A stretch of 64,000 nt of DNA. Source: Furfurilactobacillus milii. GTDB taxonomy: Bacteria > Bacillota > Bacilli > Lactobacillales > Lactobacillaceae. The notes beneath the pieces were generated by a model. It made no database searches. It worked only from the letters and a program-made list of their open reading frames with translations, and was not told where the DNA came from. The DNA lies in the NCBI RefSeq assembly GCF_009863985.1, contig NZ_WEZT01000005.1, positions 1-64,000 of the forward strand, written 5' to 3'. The stretch's first letter is position 1, and each line of letters opens with the position of its first letter. The translations under genes were made by a program, and so were the position numbers. Positions 43,659 through 52,739 of the stretch are shown here, one piece after another.

Positions 43659-43722
43659 TACTGACGTTTGATAATCAGATCAGACGGGTCCACCCGTAAA
43701 TTCGATGAAAGGAAGATATTCC

Positions 43723-45051
43723 ATGTCCTACAAATTCAAATTGCCAGAACTTGGTGAAGGAATGGCCGAAGGTGAAATTGCTGCCTGGGATGTTAAGGAA
43801 GGCGACAAGGTCGCTGAAGATGACACCCTGGTAGAAATTCAAAACGACAAGTCCGTTTCAGAATTACCATCACCAGTTGCTGGTACCGTTAAAAAGATTT
43901 TTATGCAAGCAGGTGAAACTGCTAAGATTGGCGATCCATTAGTTGAGATCGACGATGGCTCACCTGACACACCTGATGATGACGCTGCACCTGCAGCACC
44001 AGCCGAAGCTTCTGCTGCACCTGAAAGTGCCGCCCCAGCTCCAGAACCTGCTGCCACACCAGCGCCAGCCGCACCAGCTACCGGTGCCAACCCGAACCCT
44101 GTATTGAGCAACCCAAGTAAACTTGTGTTGGCAATGCCTTCGGTTCGTCAATACGCTCGTGACAACAATGTCGATATTTCAATTGTTGCCCCAACTGGCA
44201 AGCATGGTCAGGTATTAAAGAGTGACGTTGATGCCGCTAAGAATGGTGCCGCACCAGCTGCAACTACGGCTGCACCAGCTGCCGCAGCGAGTGCTCCTGC
44301 TGACACTGCCGCAGCTCCAATCAAGCCATACGTTTCAGCAACGCCTGATCTTGAAACACGTGAGCCAATGTCAATGACACGGAAGGCTATTGCTAAAGCA
44401 ATGGTTACCTCTAAGCACACTGCACCACACGTAACTTCATTTGATGATGTCGATGTGACTGCATTGATGGCTAACCGGAAGAAGTACAAGGCAATTGCCG
44501 CTGACCGTGACATTCATTTGACCTTCTTGCCATATGTTGCCAAGGCTTTGGTTGCCGTCTTAAAGGACTTCCCAACCTTGAATGCGTCAATTGATGACAG
44601 TACTCAAGAAATTGTTTACAAACACTATTACAACATTGGTATTGCTACGGACACACCACATGGCCTGTATGTACCAAATGTTAAGAATGCTGATTCCAAG
44701 GGTATGTTTGAAATTGCTAAAGAAATCGCTGATAACACCCAGAAGGCTCAAGACAATAAGCTGTCAGCTGCTGAGATGTCCGGTGGTTCCATCACCATTA
44801 GTAACGTTGGTTCTATCGGTGGTGGCTGGTTTACACCAGTTATTAACTACCCAGAAGTTGCGATCCTTGGTGTTGGTAAGATTGCTAAAGAACCATATGT
44901 CAACGACGATGGTGAAATCGTTGTTGGTAACATGTTGAAGCTGTCACTGAGTTATGACCACCGTTTGATTGATGGTGCAACTGCACAACGCGCATTGAAC
45001 GAGTTGAAGCAATTGTTGCACGACCCGGACATGCTGTTAATGGAGGGATGA
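43723..45051 (+). CDS. pdhC: Dihydrolipoamide acetyltransferase (E2)
   Basis: The 442-residue protein has one lipoyl domain (residues 1-80; lipoyl Lys about 43 in QNDKSVSEL). An Ala/Pro-rich linker follows, then a peripheral-subunit-binding domain at about 132-170 ([32 protein letters not shown]), a second Ala-rich linker, and the catalytic domain ending with the DHRLIDG motif. It forms the 60-mer core of PDH in Gram-positives. A 14-base palindrome (43684-43697) lies between pdhB and pdhC. AAAGG precedes the chosen ATG. Confidence 0.97.
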   Translation: MSYKFKLPELGEGMAEGEIAAWDVKEGDKVAEDDTLVEIQNDKSVSELPSPVAGTVKKIFMQAGETAKIGDPLVEIDDGSPDTPDDDAAPAAPAEASAAPESAAPAPEPAATPAPAAPATGANPNPVLSNPSKLVLAMPSVRQYARDNNVDISIVAPTGKHGQVLKSDVDAAKNGAAPAATTAAPAAAASAPADTAAAPIKPYVSATPDLETREPMSMTRKAIAKAMVTSKHTAPHVTSFDDVDVTALMANRKKYKAIAADRDIHLTFLPYVAKALVAVLKDFPTLNASIDDSTQEIVYKHYYNIGIATDTPHGLYVPNVKNADSKGMFEIAKEIADNTQKAQDNKLSAAEMSGGSITISNVGSIGGGWFTPVINYPEVAILGVGKIAKEPYVNDDGEIVVGNMLKLSLSYDHRLIDGATAQRALNELKQLLHDPDMLLMEG

Positions 45052-45058
45052 TTTAACA

Positions 45059-46489
45059 ATGGCTGATGTAGAACAAAAAGACACGGTGATTATTGGTGCA
45101 GGCCCCGGCGGTTACGTTGCCGCTATTCGGGCAGCCGAACTTGGCCAACAAGTGACGGTGGTTGAACAATCAGAAACACTCGGCGGTGTTTGTTTAAACG
45201 TCGGTTGTGTTCCTTCAAAGGCATTAATTCAAGCTGGCCACCGTTTGCAAGAAGCAAATGATGCCTCAACTTATGGCATTACAACAGCTGGTCCAGCTAC
45301 AATCGACTTTGCTAAAACGCAAGAATGGAAGCAAAAGAAGGTTGTTGACCGGATGACCAGCGGGGTTGCCATGTTGTTGAAGAAGCACAAGGTTGAAGTG
45401 ATCCGTGGTGAAGCCACACTAGACAGTGATACTCAGTTACGTGTTATCACTCCTGGGCCAAAGCAGTTCATGAGCCGTGACACAGGTCGGACGCTGGCTT
45501 TTAAAGACTTGATTATTGCATCAGGTTCACGACCAGTCGAAATTCCTAACTTCAAATTTGAAGGTCGGGTTATCGATTCAACAGGCGGTCTGAACTTGCC
45601 AGAGATTCCTAAGGAACTGGTTGTTATTGGTGGTGGTTATGTCGGGACTGAATTAGCTGGTGCCTATGCTAACCTCGGTGCTCACGTAACGATTCTTGAA
45701 GGCACACCATCGATTCTGCCTAACTTTGAAAAAGACATGGTTTCACTTGTGCTCAAGAACTTGAAGGCTCACAAAGTTGATGTTATTACGAGCGCGATGG
45801 CTAAGAAGTCTGAACAGGATGACAATTCTGTGACTGTCACTTATGAAGTTGATGGCAAGGCTCAAACAATCAGGGCTGACTACTGCATGGTCACTGTTGG
45901 TCGCAAGCCTAACACAGACAACCTTGGGCTTGAATTCACGGACGTTAAGACTGACAAACGTGGTTTCATTGACGTTGACGATCAAGGTCGGACAGCTTCT
46001 CCGCATATCTACGCAATCGGTGATATTGTGAACAATGGTCCAGCATTAGCACACAAAGCCTTCTTTAATGGTAAGGTTGCCGCTGGTGCAATTGCAGGTC
46101 ACCACACTGCAAACGATTATGTAAGTGTTCCTGCCGTTTGTTTCGCAGACCCTGAATTAGCCACGGTTGGGTACACCCAGGCTGAAGCCAAGGATGCCGG
46201 TTTGGAAGTTAGCACCGCTAAGTTCCCATTTGCTGGGAATGCGCGGGCGGTTTCAATGGATCAAGCAGATGGATTCGTTCGTTTGGTCACAACTAAGGAA
46301 GACAACACCCTTGTTGGTGCCCAGGTTGTTGGCCCAGATGCCAGTGATTTAATCGCTGAATTAAGTTTGGCAGTTAACTCACACATGAATGCCGAAGACG
46401 TTGCTTTGACCATTCACCCACACCCAACTTTGAGTGAACCGATTCAAGAAGCTGCGGATATCGCAATTGGTTTCCCAACTCATATCTAA
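45059..46489 (+). CDS. pdhD: Dihydrolipoamide dehydrogenase (E3)
   Basis: The 476-residue flavoprotein disulfide reductase has the FAD motif VIIGAGPGGYVAAIRAAELG and redox-active Cys45 and Cys50 (GGVCLNVGCVPSKAL). The NAD motif is VVIGGGYVGTELAGAYANLG, YAIGDI binds FAD, and the C-terminal catalytic His-Glu lie in LTIHPHPTLSE. It reoxidises the lipoyl groups and makes NADH. AGGGATG precedes the ATG seven bases after pdhC. Followed by a strong terminator. Confidence 0.97.
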   Translation: MADVEQKDTVIIGAGPGGYVAAIRAAELGQQVTVVEQSETLGGVCLNVGCVPSKALIQAGHRLQEANDASTYGITTAGPATIDFAKTQEWKQKKVVDRMTSGVAMLLKKHKVEVIRGEATLDSDTQLRVITPGPKQFMSRDTGRTLAFKDLIIASGSRPVEIPNFKFEGRVIDSTGGLNLPEIPKELVVIGGGYVGTELAGAYANLGAHVTILEGTPSILPNFEKDMVSLVLKNLKAHKVDVITSAMAKKSEQDDNSVTVTYEVDGKAQTIRADYCMVTVGRKPNTDNLGLEFTDVKTDKRGFIDVDDQGRTASPHIYAIGDIVNNGPALAHKAFFNGKVAAGAIAGHHTANDYVSVPAVCFADPELATVGYTQAEAKDAGLEVSTAKFPFAGNARAVSMDQADGFVRLVTTKEDNTLVGAQVVGPDASDLIAELSLAVNSHMNAEDVALTIHPHPTLSEPIQEAADIAIGFPTHI

Positions 46490-46514
46490 TATCGTAATGC
46501 ACACATCATTACTG

Positions 46515-46545
46515 AAAAAGAGGCTGGTAACAGCCTCTTTTTTTG
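46515..46545 (+). terminator. Terminator of the pdh operon
   Basis: Perfect stem AAAAGAGGCTG / CAGCCTCTTTT followed by further T residues. Confidence 0.93.
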
Positions 46546-46546
46546 C

Positions 46547-46745
46547 GCTTGAATTGTCAAATTAAGTGCAACACTACATTAAAGAATATTTCATAAGGCG
46601 TTTTCCATCCGAGACATTTACGGGGACGATTATTCATTTGTTCTGCTCCTTTCATGATTGTTTTCGCAAACATCATTTTACAGAAATTTGGCCATGGGCC
46701 ATTCTTTATTTAATTAGTGTTGCACTTAAAGTGTAAATTCAAGCG
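46547..46745 (-). mobile_element. MITE-like, internally deleted IS30-family element
   Basis: Two terminal inverted repeats (each CGCTTGAATT, six variable bases, then TTAAGTGCAACACTA) enclose about 199 bases. Inside, the minus strand still reads the conserved end of an IS30 transposase (NNRPRKCLGWKTPYEIF...VLHL and stop), preceded by a short non-family stretch; the rest of the roughly 1-kb element is gone. It begins right after the pdh terminator. No clear target duplication is visible. Remaining sequence up to 46947 shows no gene. Confidence 0.85.
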
Positions 46746-46947
46746 GAAAATAATGCAGATAACTGATTGTGCTCACCAATTTTGTGGATTGCGTAGTGCA
46801 ATTACAGTCTCATGCACTGATTTAATTGATATTCGGAGCCGCTTGGGTAAAATTATGGTAAACATAAACTAATATTTCAATTAATTGAGTCAAACGCATA
46901 TTTATTGCTTTACTTAATACGTTTTATTCAAGAGGGATGGTCTGTTA

Positions 46948-47898
46948 ATGAAGCCAAATGTAGTGCTATATGGGACCGGGAGATTTAATCAATTATTGTT
47001 ATCCAGTTTGATCGCGTTGGATTTACCAATTGGAATGGCTGTTATGGATTCTGGGGACGTTGCTGCTGATCAGCTTTACGCGGATACACAAGTAGCTGCT
47101 GAAGGCTGCACGAATTTAAACGTTAAAATTGCGACGCAAACTGACCTAGTAACAGCGGATGCTATTATTTTCGGCGATATTGCGCCGATGGAAGCTGGGA
47201 CGGAACGTGATGATGCGTTGAGCGTCGTAATGCCTCGTTTGCGAAACTTCATTCGTGAGGCGATGGCACAAGGCTTTAAGGGGAAGATGATTGTCGCCAG
47301 TCAATATGACGATTTGTTGACATACTTTGCCCAGAAGTTTTCCGGTGTTGGCGTCAGCAACTGCATTGGTGTTGGGACATTAGCTCACACAACAATTTTA
47401 AATAACACTTTAGCGAGAACATTTAATGTGCCGCTTGATAGTTTGCATGCCTACGTAGTGGGAATTGCCAATGATCACTTGATTGCTTGGAGCCGATCAA
47501 CAGTCGGACCGGCACCGGTGCTTTCGTTGATGGCAAATGAGGATATTAACTTCGATGCTGCTGAATTAGGTGAGATTGAACAACAGCTGAATGCAACTGC
47601 CATTTCGACTAATGATGCATTGCGCGCGCAGTCAGTAATTAAAATTTTGAATGGAATCTTTTTCGATCATCCATTTATCGGTTCTTTAACCAATTTGCTG
47701 ACGATTACTGAAGAACGAGTGACACCATTCAGCACGCCAGTTCGTGTCAATGCAGCCGGGGTTTCAAAACTCGTTGATGTAAGTTATTCTGATTTGGAGC
47801 AACGTCAATTAGACGAAATTGGTAGTCAAGTTCGTGACACTACATTGGCGATTGAAAAGGGAAGTTTGGAAGAGGACGACGATGAAGACGAACATTGA
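46948..47898 (+). CDS. LDH/MDH-fold protein lacking the catalytic residues (putative pseudoenzyme)
   Basis: The 316-residue protein aligns by eye along its length with L-lactate/malate dehydrogenases: GTGRFNQLLL at the NAD motif, FKGKMIVASQYDDLLTYFAQKFSG where LDH has FNGIFLVAxNPVDILTYxxWKxSG, VGTLAHTTILN for GTSLDTARFR, and LHAYVVGIANDHLIAWS for VHAYVIGEHGDSEVPVWS. Thus the catalytic His (GEHGD), its Asp partner, the substrate-binding Arg and the active-site Asn are all missing. An acidic tail (EEDDDEDEH) ends it. UPF0223 overlaps by 17 bases and suhB/typA follow, a core neighbourhood. Probably a regulatory or structural role. Confidence 0.75.
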   Translation: MKPNVVLYGTGRFNQLLLSSLIALDLPIGMAVMDSGDVAADQLYADTQVAAEGCTNLNVKIATQTDLVTADAIIFGDIAPMEAGTERDDALSVVMPRLRNFIREAMAQGFKGKMIVASQYDDLLTYFAQKFSGVGVSNCIGVGTLAHTTILNNTLARTFNVPLDSLHAYVVGIANDHLIAWSRSTVGPAPVLSLMANEDINFDAAELGEIEQQLNATAISTNDALRAQSVIKILNGIFFDHPFIGSLTNLLTITEERVTPFSTPVRVNAAGVSKLVDVSYSDLEQRQLDEIGSQVRDTTLAIEKGSLEEDDDEDEH

Positions 47899-48157
47899 TT
47901 TACCGTTGGACGAACAGTGGTCTCGTCAAGAGATCGTTATTGCCACTCGTTTATACGAATTAGTTTTGGAAGCCAATGAGACCGGTGTCGATCGGGAAAA
48001 ATTATTGGCAGCGTACGAAGCGTTTACGCAAATGATGCCATCAAAAGGTCAACGCCGTCAGCTAGATCGGCAGTTTGAAAAACAGGCTGGCGTCAGTATT
48101 TACGCGACAATTAAACAAGCTCAGGGCAGTTCTCGCAAACGGCTACGAATTGAGTAA
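47882..48157 (+). CDS. UPF0223 family protein
   Basis: The 91-residue protein has the UPF0223 (Bacillus YktA) pattern: YPLDxxWSxxEIV-like start (LPLDEQWSRQEIVIATRLYELV), EANETGVDREKLLAAYEAF and MPSKGQRRQLDRQFEKQAGVSIY. All-helical, cytoplasmic, function unknown. It starts inside the end of the LDH-like gene, so the two are translationally coupled. AGAGGA lies just upstream. Confidence 0.9.
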   Translation: MKTNIDLPLDEQWSRQEIVIATRLYELVLEANETGVDREKLLAAYEAFTQMMPSKGQRRQLDRQFEKQAGVSIYATIKQAQGSSRKRLRIE

Positions 48158-48207
48158 GCGTCATTTTGAAAAATATTTAGTGTAAAAATGCAGAAAGGAA
48201 CAATTGG

Positions 48208-48987
48208 ATGCAAGAAGCAACGTATCAAAAGTGGAATGCACAAGTTACGGCCTGGATTGATGAGGCGAAGGCTAATATTTTAGAGCATTTTCATGAACCG
48301 CTAGACGTTGAACAGAAGTCCGGTCGTCGTGACTTGGTTACACAAGTTGATAAGGAAAACGAACAGCGTTTCGTAGCCCATATTCGTGAGTCGGATCCAA
48401 CCGCACGCATTCTCGGCGAAGAGGGACTTGGCGATGACGTTCAAGATGACAAAGGGCGGTTGTGGATCATCGATCCGTTGGACGGCACGATGAACTTTGT
48501 CAAACAACGGGATGATTTTGCCATTATGTTGTCACTTTACATTGATGGTGTAGGTCAGGCAGCATGGCTGTGTGACGTTATGGGTAACCGGTTATTTCAT
48601 GGCGCTAAGGGGCTTGGCGTTTGGCTCAATGATGATAAAATGACAGCTCCGGCCAATTTACCGTTGAGCGAAGGCTTGGCAGCATTATCCGGTCCACTAG
48701 TTACTCACGATGTGGATCATATGCAGGCGATTGCAGCTGCGAGTTTAGGCATGCGAATCGTTGGCAGCGCAGGCATTGCTTTCACAAAGGTTTTACGCGG
48801 CCAGCAAGTGTGTTATATCTCATATTTGAGGCCTTGGGATTTTGCGACAGGAAAAATTTTAGCAGAAGAACTGGGTTTAGTAGTGTCCACAGTTGACGGT
48901 CAAACGCCGACTGTGCTATCATATGGCGTTGTATTAGTAGCTACGAAGCAGGCACAAAAAGCTATTGTTGCCATGCAAACCGCGTAA
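48208..48987 (+). CDS. Inositol monophosphatase family protein
   Basis: The 259-residue protein has the Mg-binding motifs ILGEEG, IIDPLDGTMNFVKQRDDFAIML and, near the C-terminus, YLRPWDFATGKILAEELG. It hydrolyses inositol phosphate, or in bacteria related sugar or nucleotide phosphates (SuhB/NagD-like roles are possible). AAAGGA lies eight bases before the ATG. Same operon direction as UPF0223; ends at a strong terminator before typA. Confidence 0.93.
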   Translation: MQEATYQKWNAQVTAWIDEAKANILEHFHEPLDVEQKSGRRDLVTQVDKENEQRFVAHIRESDPTARILGEEGLGDDVQDDKGRLWIIDPLDGTMNFVKQRDDFAIMLSLYIDGVGQAAWLCDVMGNRLFHGAKGLGVWLNDDKMTAPANLPLSEGLAALSGPLVTHDVDHMQAIAAASLGMRIVGSAGIAFTKVLRGQQVCYISYLRPWDFATGKILAEELGLVVSTVDGQTPTVLSYGVVLVATKQAQKAIVAMQTA

Positions 48988-48993
48988 TGTCGG

Positions 48994-49030
48994 ACTGTGA
49001 CACGAGTTAACGAGGAGTCACAGTTTTTTT
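48994..49030 (+). terminator. Terminator before typA
   Basis: Perfect stem ACTGTGAC / GTCACAGT followed by T7. Confidence 0.9.
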
Positions 49031-49097
49031 ACGCCTTGTATAAGGGCGCGCGCTACCGATTAATTTTAAGTTATTTGAAACGAAGGGAAGTTACACT

Positions 49098-50945
49098 TTG
49101 AAAACTAGAGACGATATTCGTAACATTGCTATCATTGCCCACGTTGACCATGGTAAAACAACTTTAGTTAACGAATTATTGAAGCAATCCGATACGTTGG
49201 ATTCCCACACGGAAATCGCGGATCGTGCAATGGATACGAACGCAATCGAACAGGAACGTGGGATCACGATCCTGTCAAAGAACACAGCCGTTAAGTACGG
49301 TGACAAGCAGATCAACATCTTGGATACACCAGGACACGCGGACTTCGGTGGTGAAGTTGAACGTGTTATGAAGATGGTTGATGGTGTGTTATTGGTTGTG
49401 GATGCCTATGAAGGAACCATGCCACAAACACGTTTCGTGCTTAAAAAGGCATTGGAACAACACTTGACACCAATCGTTGTCATCAACAAGGTGGACCGTC
49501 CAGGTGCTCGCCCTGAAGAAGTCGTTGACGAAGTGCTTGATTTGTTCATCGAACTTGGTGCGGACGAAGACCAATTGGAATTCCCAGTTGTTTATGCTTC
49601 TGCCATGAACGGGACTTCTTCATACGATTCAGACCTGTCTACGCAAGAACACACGATGAAACCAATCTTTGATACCATTTTAAAGACGATCCCAGCACCA
49701 ATCGATAACGAAGACGAACCTTTGCAGTTCCAAGTTGCTTTATTAGACTACAATGATTTCGTTGGTCGTATCGGAATTGGCCGGATTTTCCGTGGAAAGA
49801 TCAAAGTCGGCGATAACGTTACTGTTATGAAGCTGGACGGTTCAACACAGAACTTCCGTGTAACGACACTGTATGGTTTCTTAGGTCTGCAACGGGTTGA
49901 AGTTAACGAAGCCAAGGCTGGTGACTTGATCGCCGTTTCCGGGATGGAAGAAATCAACGTTGGTGAAACTGTGACACCACAGGACCACCAAGAAGCATTG
50001 CCTGTTTTGCGGATTGACGAACCAACTCTGCAAATGTTATTCCGGACGAACGACTCACCACTTGCTGGTCAAGAAGGTAAGTTTGTGACAACTCGTCAGC
50101 TGGAATCACGTTTGAAGCAGGAATTACACACTGATGTTTCGTTACGTGTTGAAGACACCGACGAACCAGATGCATGGATGGTTTCTGGTCGTGGTGAATT
50201 ACACTTATCAATTTTGATTGAAACTCTTCGTCGTGAAGGTTATGAATTACAAGCTTCACGTCCGGAAGTTATCTACCGTGAAATCGACGGTACGATGGAA
50301 GAACCATTTGAAGCCGTTCAAATTGACACACCTGAAGAATACGCTGGTTCCATCATCGACTCCTTGTCTCAACGCAAAGGTGAAATGAAGAATATGGAAA
50401 ACACAGGTAATGGTCAAACTCGTTTAGAGTTCTTGGCGCCTTCACGTGGTTTAATTGGTTATTCAACTGATTTCTTATCCATGACGCGTGGTTATGGAAT
50501 TATGAACCATACCTTCGACAAGTACATGCCAGTTATTAAAAACTGGAACCCTGGCCGTCGGAACGGAACCTTGGTTTCAATTAACCAAGGTACTGCAACT
50601 ACGTACGCCATGATGGGTGTTGAAGGACGTGGTCAATTGTTCATCGATCCTGGTACCACTGTGTACGAAGGGATGATTGTTGGTCAAAATAGCCGTGAAA
50701 ACGACATTTCTGTCAACGTTACCAAGGGTAAGAACATGACTAACGTTCGTTCTTCAAACAAGGATATGACTGCGACAATCAAGACGCCAACACACTTGAC
50801 GCTTGAAGAATCACTCGAATTCTTGAACGAAGACGAATATTGTGAAATCACACCTGAACACGTTCGTTTGCGGAAACAAATTCTGGAAACAAACGCACGT
50901 GAAAAAGCTTCTAAGCGTCGTAAGGCTGCTGCCCGCGACAACTAA
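49098..50945 (+). CDS. typA: Ribosome-associated GTPase TypA/BipA
   Basis: The 615-residue translational GTPase has G1 AHVDHGKTTLVNELL, the switch region ERGITILSKNTA, G3 DTPGHADFGGEVERV and G4 NKVDRPGARPEEV. EF-G-like domains III and V and the BipA-specific C-terminal domain with NVRSSNKDMTATIKTPTHLTLEE follow. It acts in 50S assembly and stress or cold growth. The start codon is TTG at 49098, with GGGAAG seven bases upstream; no better ATG exists. Confidence 0.97.
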   Translation: MKTRDDIRNIAIIAHVDHGKTTLVNELLKQSDTLDSHTEIADRAMDTNAIEQERGITILSKNTAVKYGDKQINILDTPGHADFGGEVERVMKMVDGVLLVVDAYEGTMPQTRFVLKKALEQHLTPIVVINKVDRPGARPEEVVDEVLDLFIELGADEDQLEFPVVYASAMNGTSSYDSDLSTQEHTMKPIFDTILKTIPAPIDNEDEPLQFQVALLDYNDFVGRIGIGRIFRGKIKVGDNVTVMKLDGSTQNFRVTTLYGFLGLQRVEVNEAKAGDLIAVSGMEEINVGETVTPQDHQEALPVLRIDEPTLQMLFRTNDSPLAGQEGKFVTTRQLESRLKQELHTDVSLRVEDTDEPDAWMVSGRGELHLSILIETLRREGYELQASRPEVIYREIDGTMEEPFEAVQIDTPEEYAGSIIDSLSQRKGEMKNMENTGNGQTRLEFLAPSRGLIGYSTDFLSMTRGYGIMNHTFDKYMPVIKNWNPGRRNGTLVSINQGTATTYAMMGVEGRGQLFIDPGTTVYEGMIVGQNSRENDISVNVTKGKNMTNVRSSNKDMTATIKTPTHLTLEESLEFLNEDEYCEITPEHVRLRKQILETNAREKASKRRKAAARDN

Positions 50946-50956
50946 ATTTGTCTTTT

Positions 50957-50988
50957 AAAAGCCTTGTCCTTGTGACAGGGCTTTTTTT
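50957..50988 (+). terminator. Terminator of typA
   Basis: Stem AAAGCCTTGTC / GACAGGGCTTT (one G-U) and T7. Confidence 0.92.
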
Positions 50989-51068
50989 AAATCTTGCGGT
51001 ATACAGTCACTGACAGTGCCTAGTTTTGTGGGATGACTTATGAAACGCGAATTATGATTATTAATCTC

Positions 51069-51300
51069 GGCAAATTACAAGTTTAATCCGAACAAGCCCG
51101 GAAACTTTCAATGGCAGTCTGTTGATGATGTATTTTTAATGGTCGTTGATTAATTAGTTCAAGTGCTGCTAGGATCTCATCAGTCGTTACTTGGCTAAAA
51201 TTGTAATCACTCCCTATATTGGTTGGAATTAGCTACTACCATTGTAAGTGATTGCTTTGGGCTTTTTAATTTCTGTTCGGATTAATTATAGAATTTGCCT
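51069..51300 (-). mobile_element. MITE-like, internally deleted IS30-like element with a target-site duplication
   Basis: It is bounded by GGCAAATTACAAGTTTAAT (from 51069) and, inverted, the related repeat ending ATTATAGAATTTGCC (to 51300). TCTC flanks both sides (51065-51068 and 51301-51304), a probable 4-base target duplication. On the minus strand only the last about 35 transposase codons remain (LAALELINQRPLKIHHQQTA...), joined to the element's 5' leader. The 3' part is almost identical to 1-98, so both come from one element type. Confidence 0.85.
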
Positions 51301-51452
51301 CTCGTATAAAAATTTGTAGTTGTTCGCAGGTGAATTCAGGTTTTAGTGGGGTGGCGTTTCCAATCAGCATCTTACTAAGTGCTCATCACACAGTTAAATG
51401 TTAAATAAAAACCGTAGATGATTGGCTTGTCGGCAAAGCAGACGTGAGCGTA

Positions 51453-51461
51453 TGCTATAAT
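51453..51461 (+). promoter_or_regulatory. Extended -10 promoter of ftsW
   Basis: TG-C-TATAAT (51453-51461), an extended -10 box 31 bases before the start codon, without a good -35. Confidence 0.55.
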
Positions 51462-51492
51462 ATGAAAAGAATTTTTTTGTGAGGAAAACGAT

Positions 51493-52668
51493 GTGAAAAA
51501 GTTTAAGATTCTTGATTACTATATTTTAATTCCGTACATCGTTCTCAGCCTGGTTGGTATCGTGATGGTGTATTCAGCTAGTGCTAACGTGGCCATCAGC
51601 AATGGTAGTACGCCAAATGGATACCTGATTAAACAGACCGCGTACGTAATTATTGGACTTTTCTTAGCCGCATTTTTTTATTGGCTTCGACTATCAGTGT
51701 TAAGACGGCGTTCCTACGTCGAAATCGCGACATTTGTTATGTTAGGTTTGGTGCTGATCGTGTTGGTTATCGGTGCGAGGATCAACGGGGCCAAGGGCTG
51801 GATTAATTTAGGCCCAGTAAACATTCAACCTGAAGAGTTTTTAAAACTTTATATTGTGCTTTTCTTGGCCCACTATATGGATTCGCATCAGGTTAGTTTA
51901 GAGGAACGTTATTGGCATACGATGCGTGCGCCGCTAATTTTATTTGCTGTCATGATTGGTTTAGTTCTGATGCAGCCAGACACTGGTGGTGCAGCGATTG
52001 ATTGGTTTATTATTTTGATCATGATGTTGAGCAGTGGTAACAAACATAATGTGCCTACCGAAATTGTTGGTGTTCTGTTTATTGGCTATTTGGCAATGTT
52101 AGGCTTTTTGTCACACACAAACTTGAACTCGCCGATGTGGACTAAGCATTATCAATTACAACGGTTTGTCGCCTTTATCGATCCATTTGGAACGATTAAA
52201 ACTGTTGGTCGACAGCTCGTTAATTCATACTATGCGATTAGTAATGGTGGTCTATTTGGTCGCGGTTTGGGAAATAGTATTCAAAAAATGGGCTATCTGC
52301 CAGAACCTAACACTGATTTTATTTTGGCAGTAACCAGTGAAGAGCTGGGTGTTATTGCAGTGCTGATCATTCTCGCTCTGCTAGGAACAATTGCTGGGCG
52401 GGCTATTCAAATTGGCAAGCGGGCATCTACAATGTATGAATCGTTAGTTTGTTATGGCATTGCGGCGCTCATCACCGTGCAGTCATTGTTTAATGTCGGC
52501 GGTGTCGTTGGTGCGCTTCCTATCACTGGGGTGACCTTGCCGTTTATTAGTTACGGTGGTTCATCTATGTTAGTGCTGTCTATGTCAATGGGTATCCTCT
52601 TAAATATTTCTGCCCGTGAAAAGCGTGCACAAATCGCTGAACGTGCTGAAAGGGCAACTGTTAAGTAA
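51493..52668 (+). CDS. ftsW: SEDS-family peptidoglycan polymerase FtsW
   Basis: The 391-residue SEDS protein has about ten membrane helices. It has ARINGAKGWINLGPVNIQPEEFLKLY, the large extracytoplasmic loop with YYAISNGGLFGRGLGNSIQKMGYLPEPNTDFI, and VGALPITGVTLPFISYGGSSMLV. It polymerises septal lipid II with a partner class B PBP. Start is GTG at 51493, eight bases after GAGG; the ATG at 51491 is out of frame and runs into TGA. RodA is an alternative, but the neighbourhood (typA, ylbG, rsmD) fits ftsW. Confidence 0.93.
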   Translation: MKKFKILDYYILIPYIVLSLVGIVMVYSASANVAISNGSTPNGYLIKQTAYVIIGLFLAAFFYWLRLSVLRRRSYVEIATFVMLGLVLIVLVIGARINGAKGWINLGPVNIQPEEFLKLYIVLFLAHYMDSHQVSLEERYWHTMRAPLILFAVMIGLVLMQPDTGGAAIDWFIILIMMLSSGNKHNVPTEIVGVLFIGYLAMLGFLSHTNLNSPMWTKHYQLQRFVAFIDPFGTIKTVGRQLVNSYYAISNGGLFGRGLGNSIQKMGYLPEPNTDFILAVTSEELGVIAVLIILALLGTIAGRAIQIGKRASTMYESLVCYGIAALITVQSLFNVGGVVGALPITGVTLPFISYGGSSMLVLSMSMGILLNISAREKRAQIAERAERATVK

Positions 52669-52739
52669 GCTGAATTATATATAGCTGTGATAATGTCATC
52701 TGGAAAAATATTGAAATAAAAGAGTAAGGAGGACGTTTT

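Noticed and set aside
43839-44513. Alanine-rich minus-strand frames opposite pdhC
   Set aside because: They mirror the Ala/Pro linkers of E2 and have no signals of their own.
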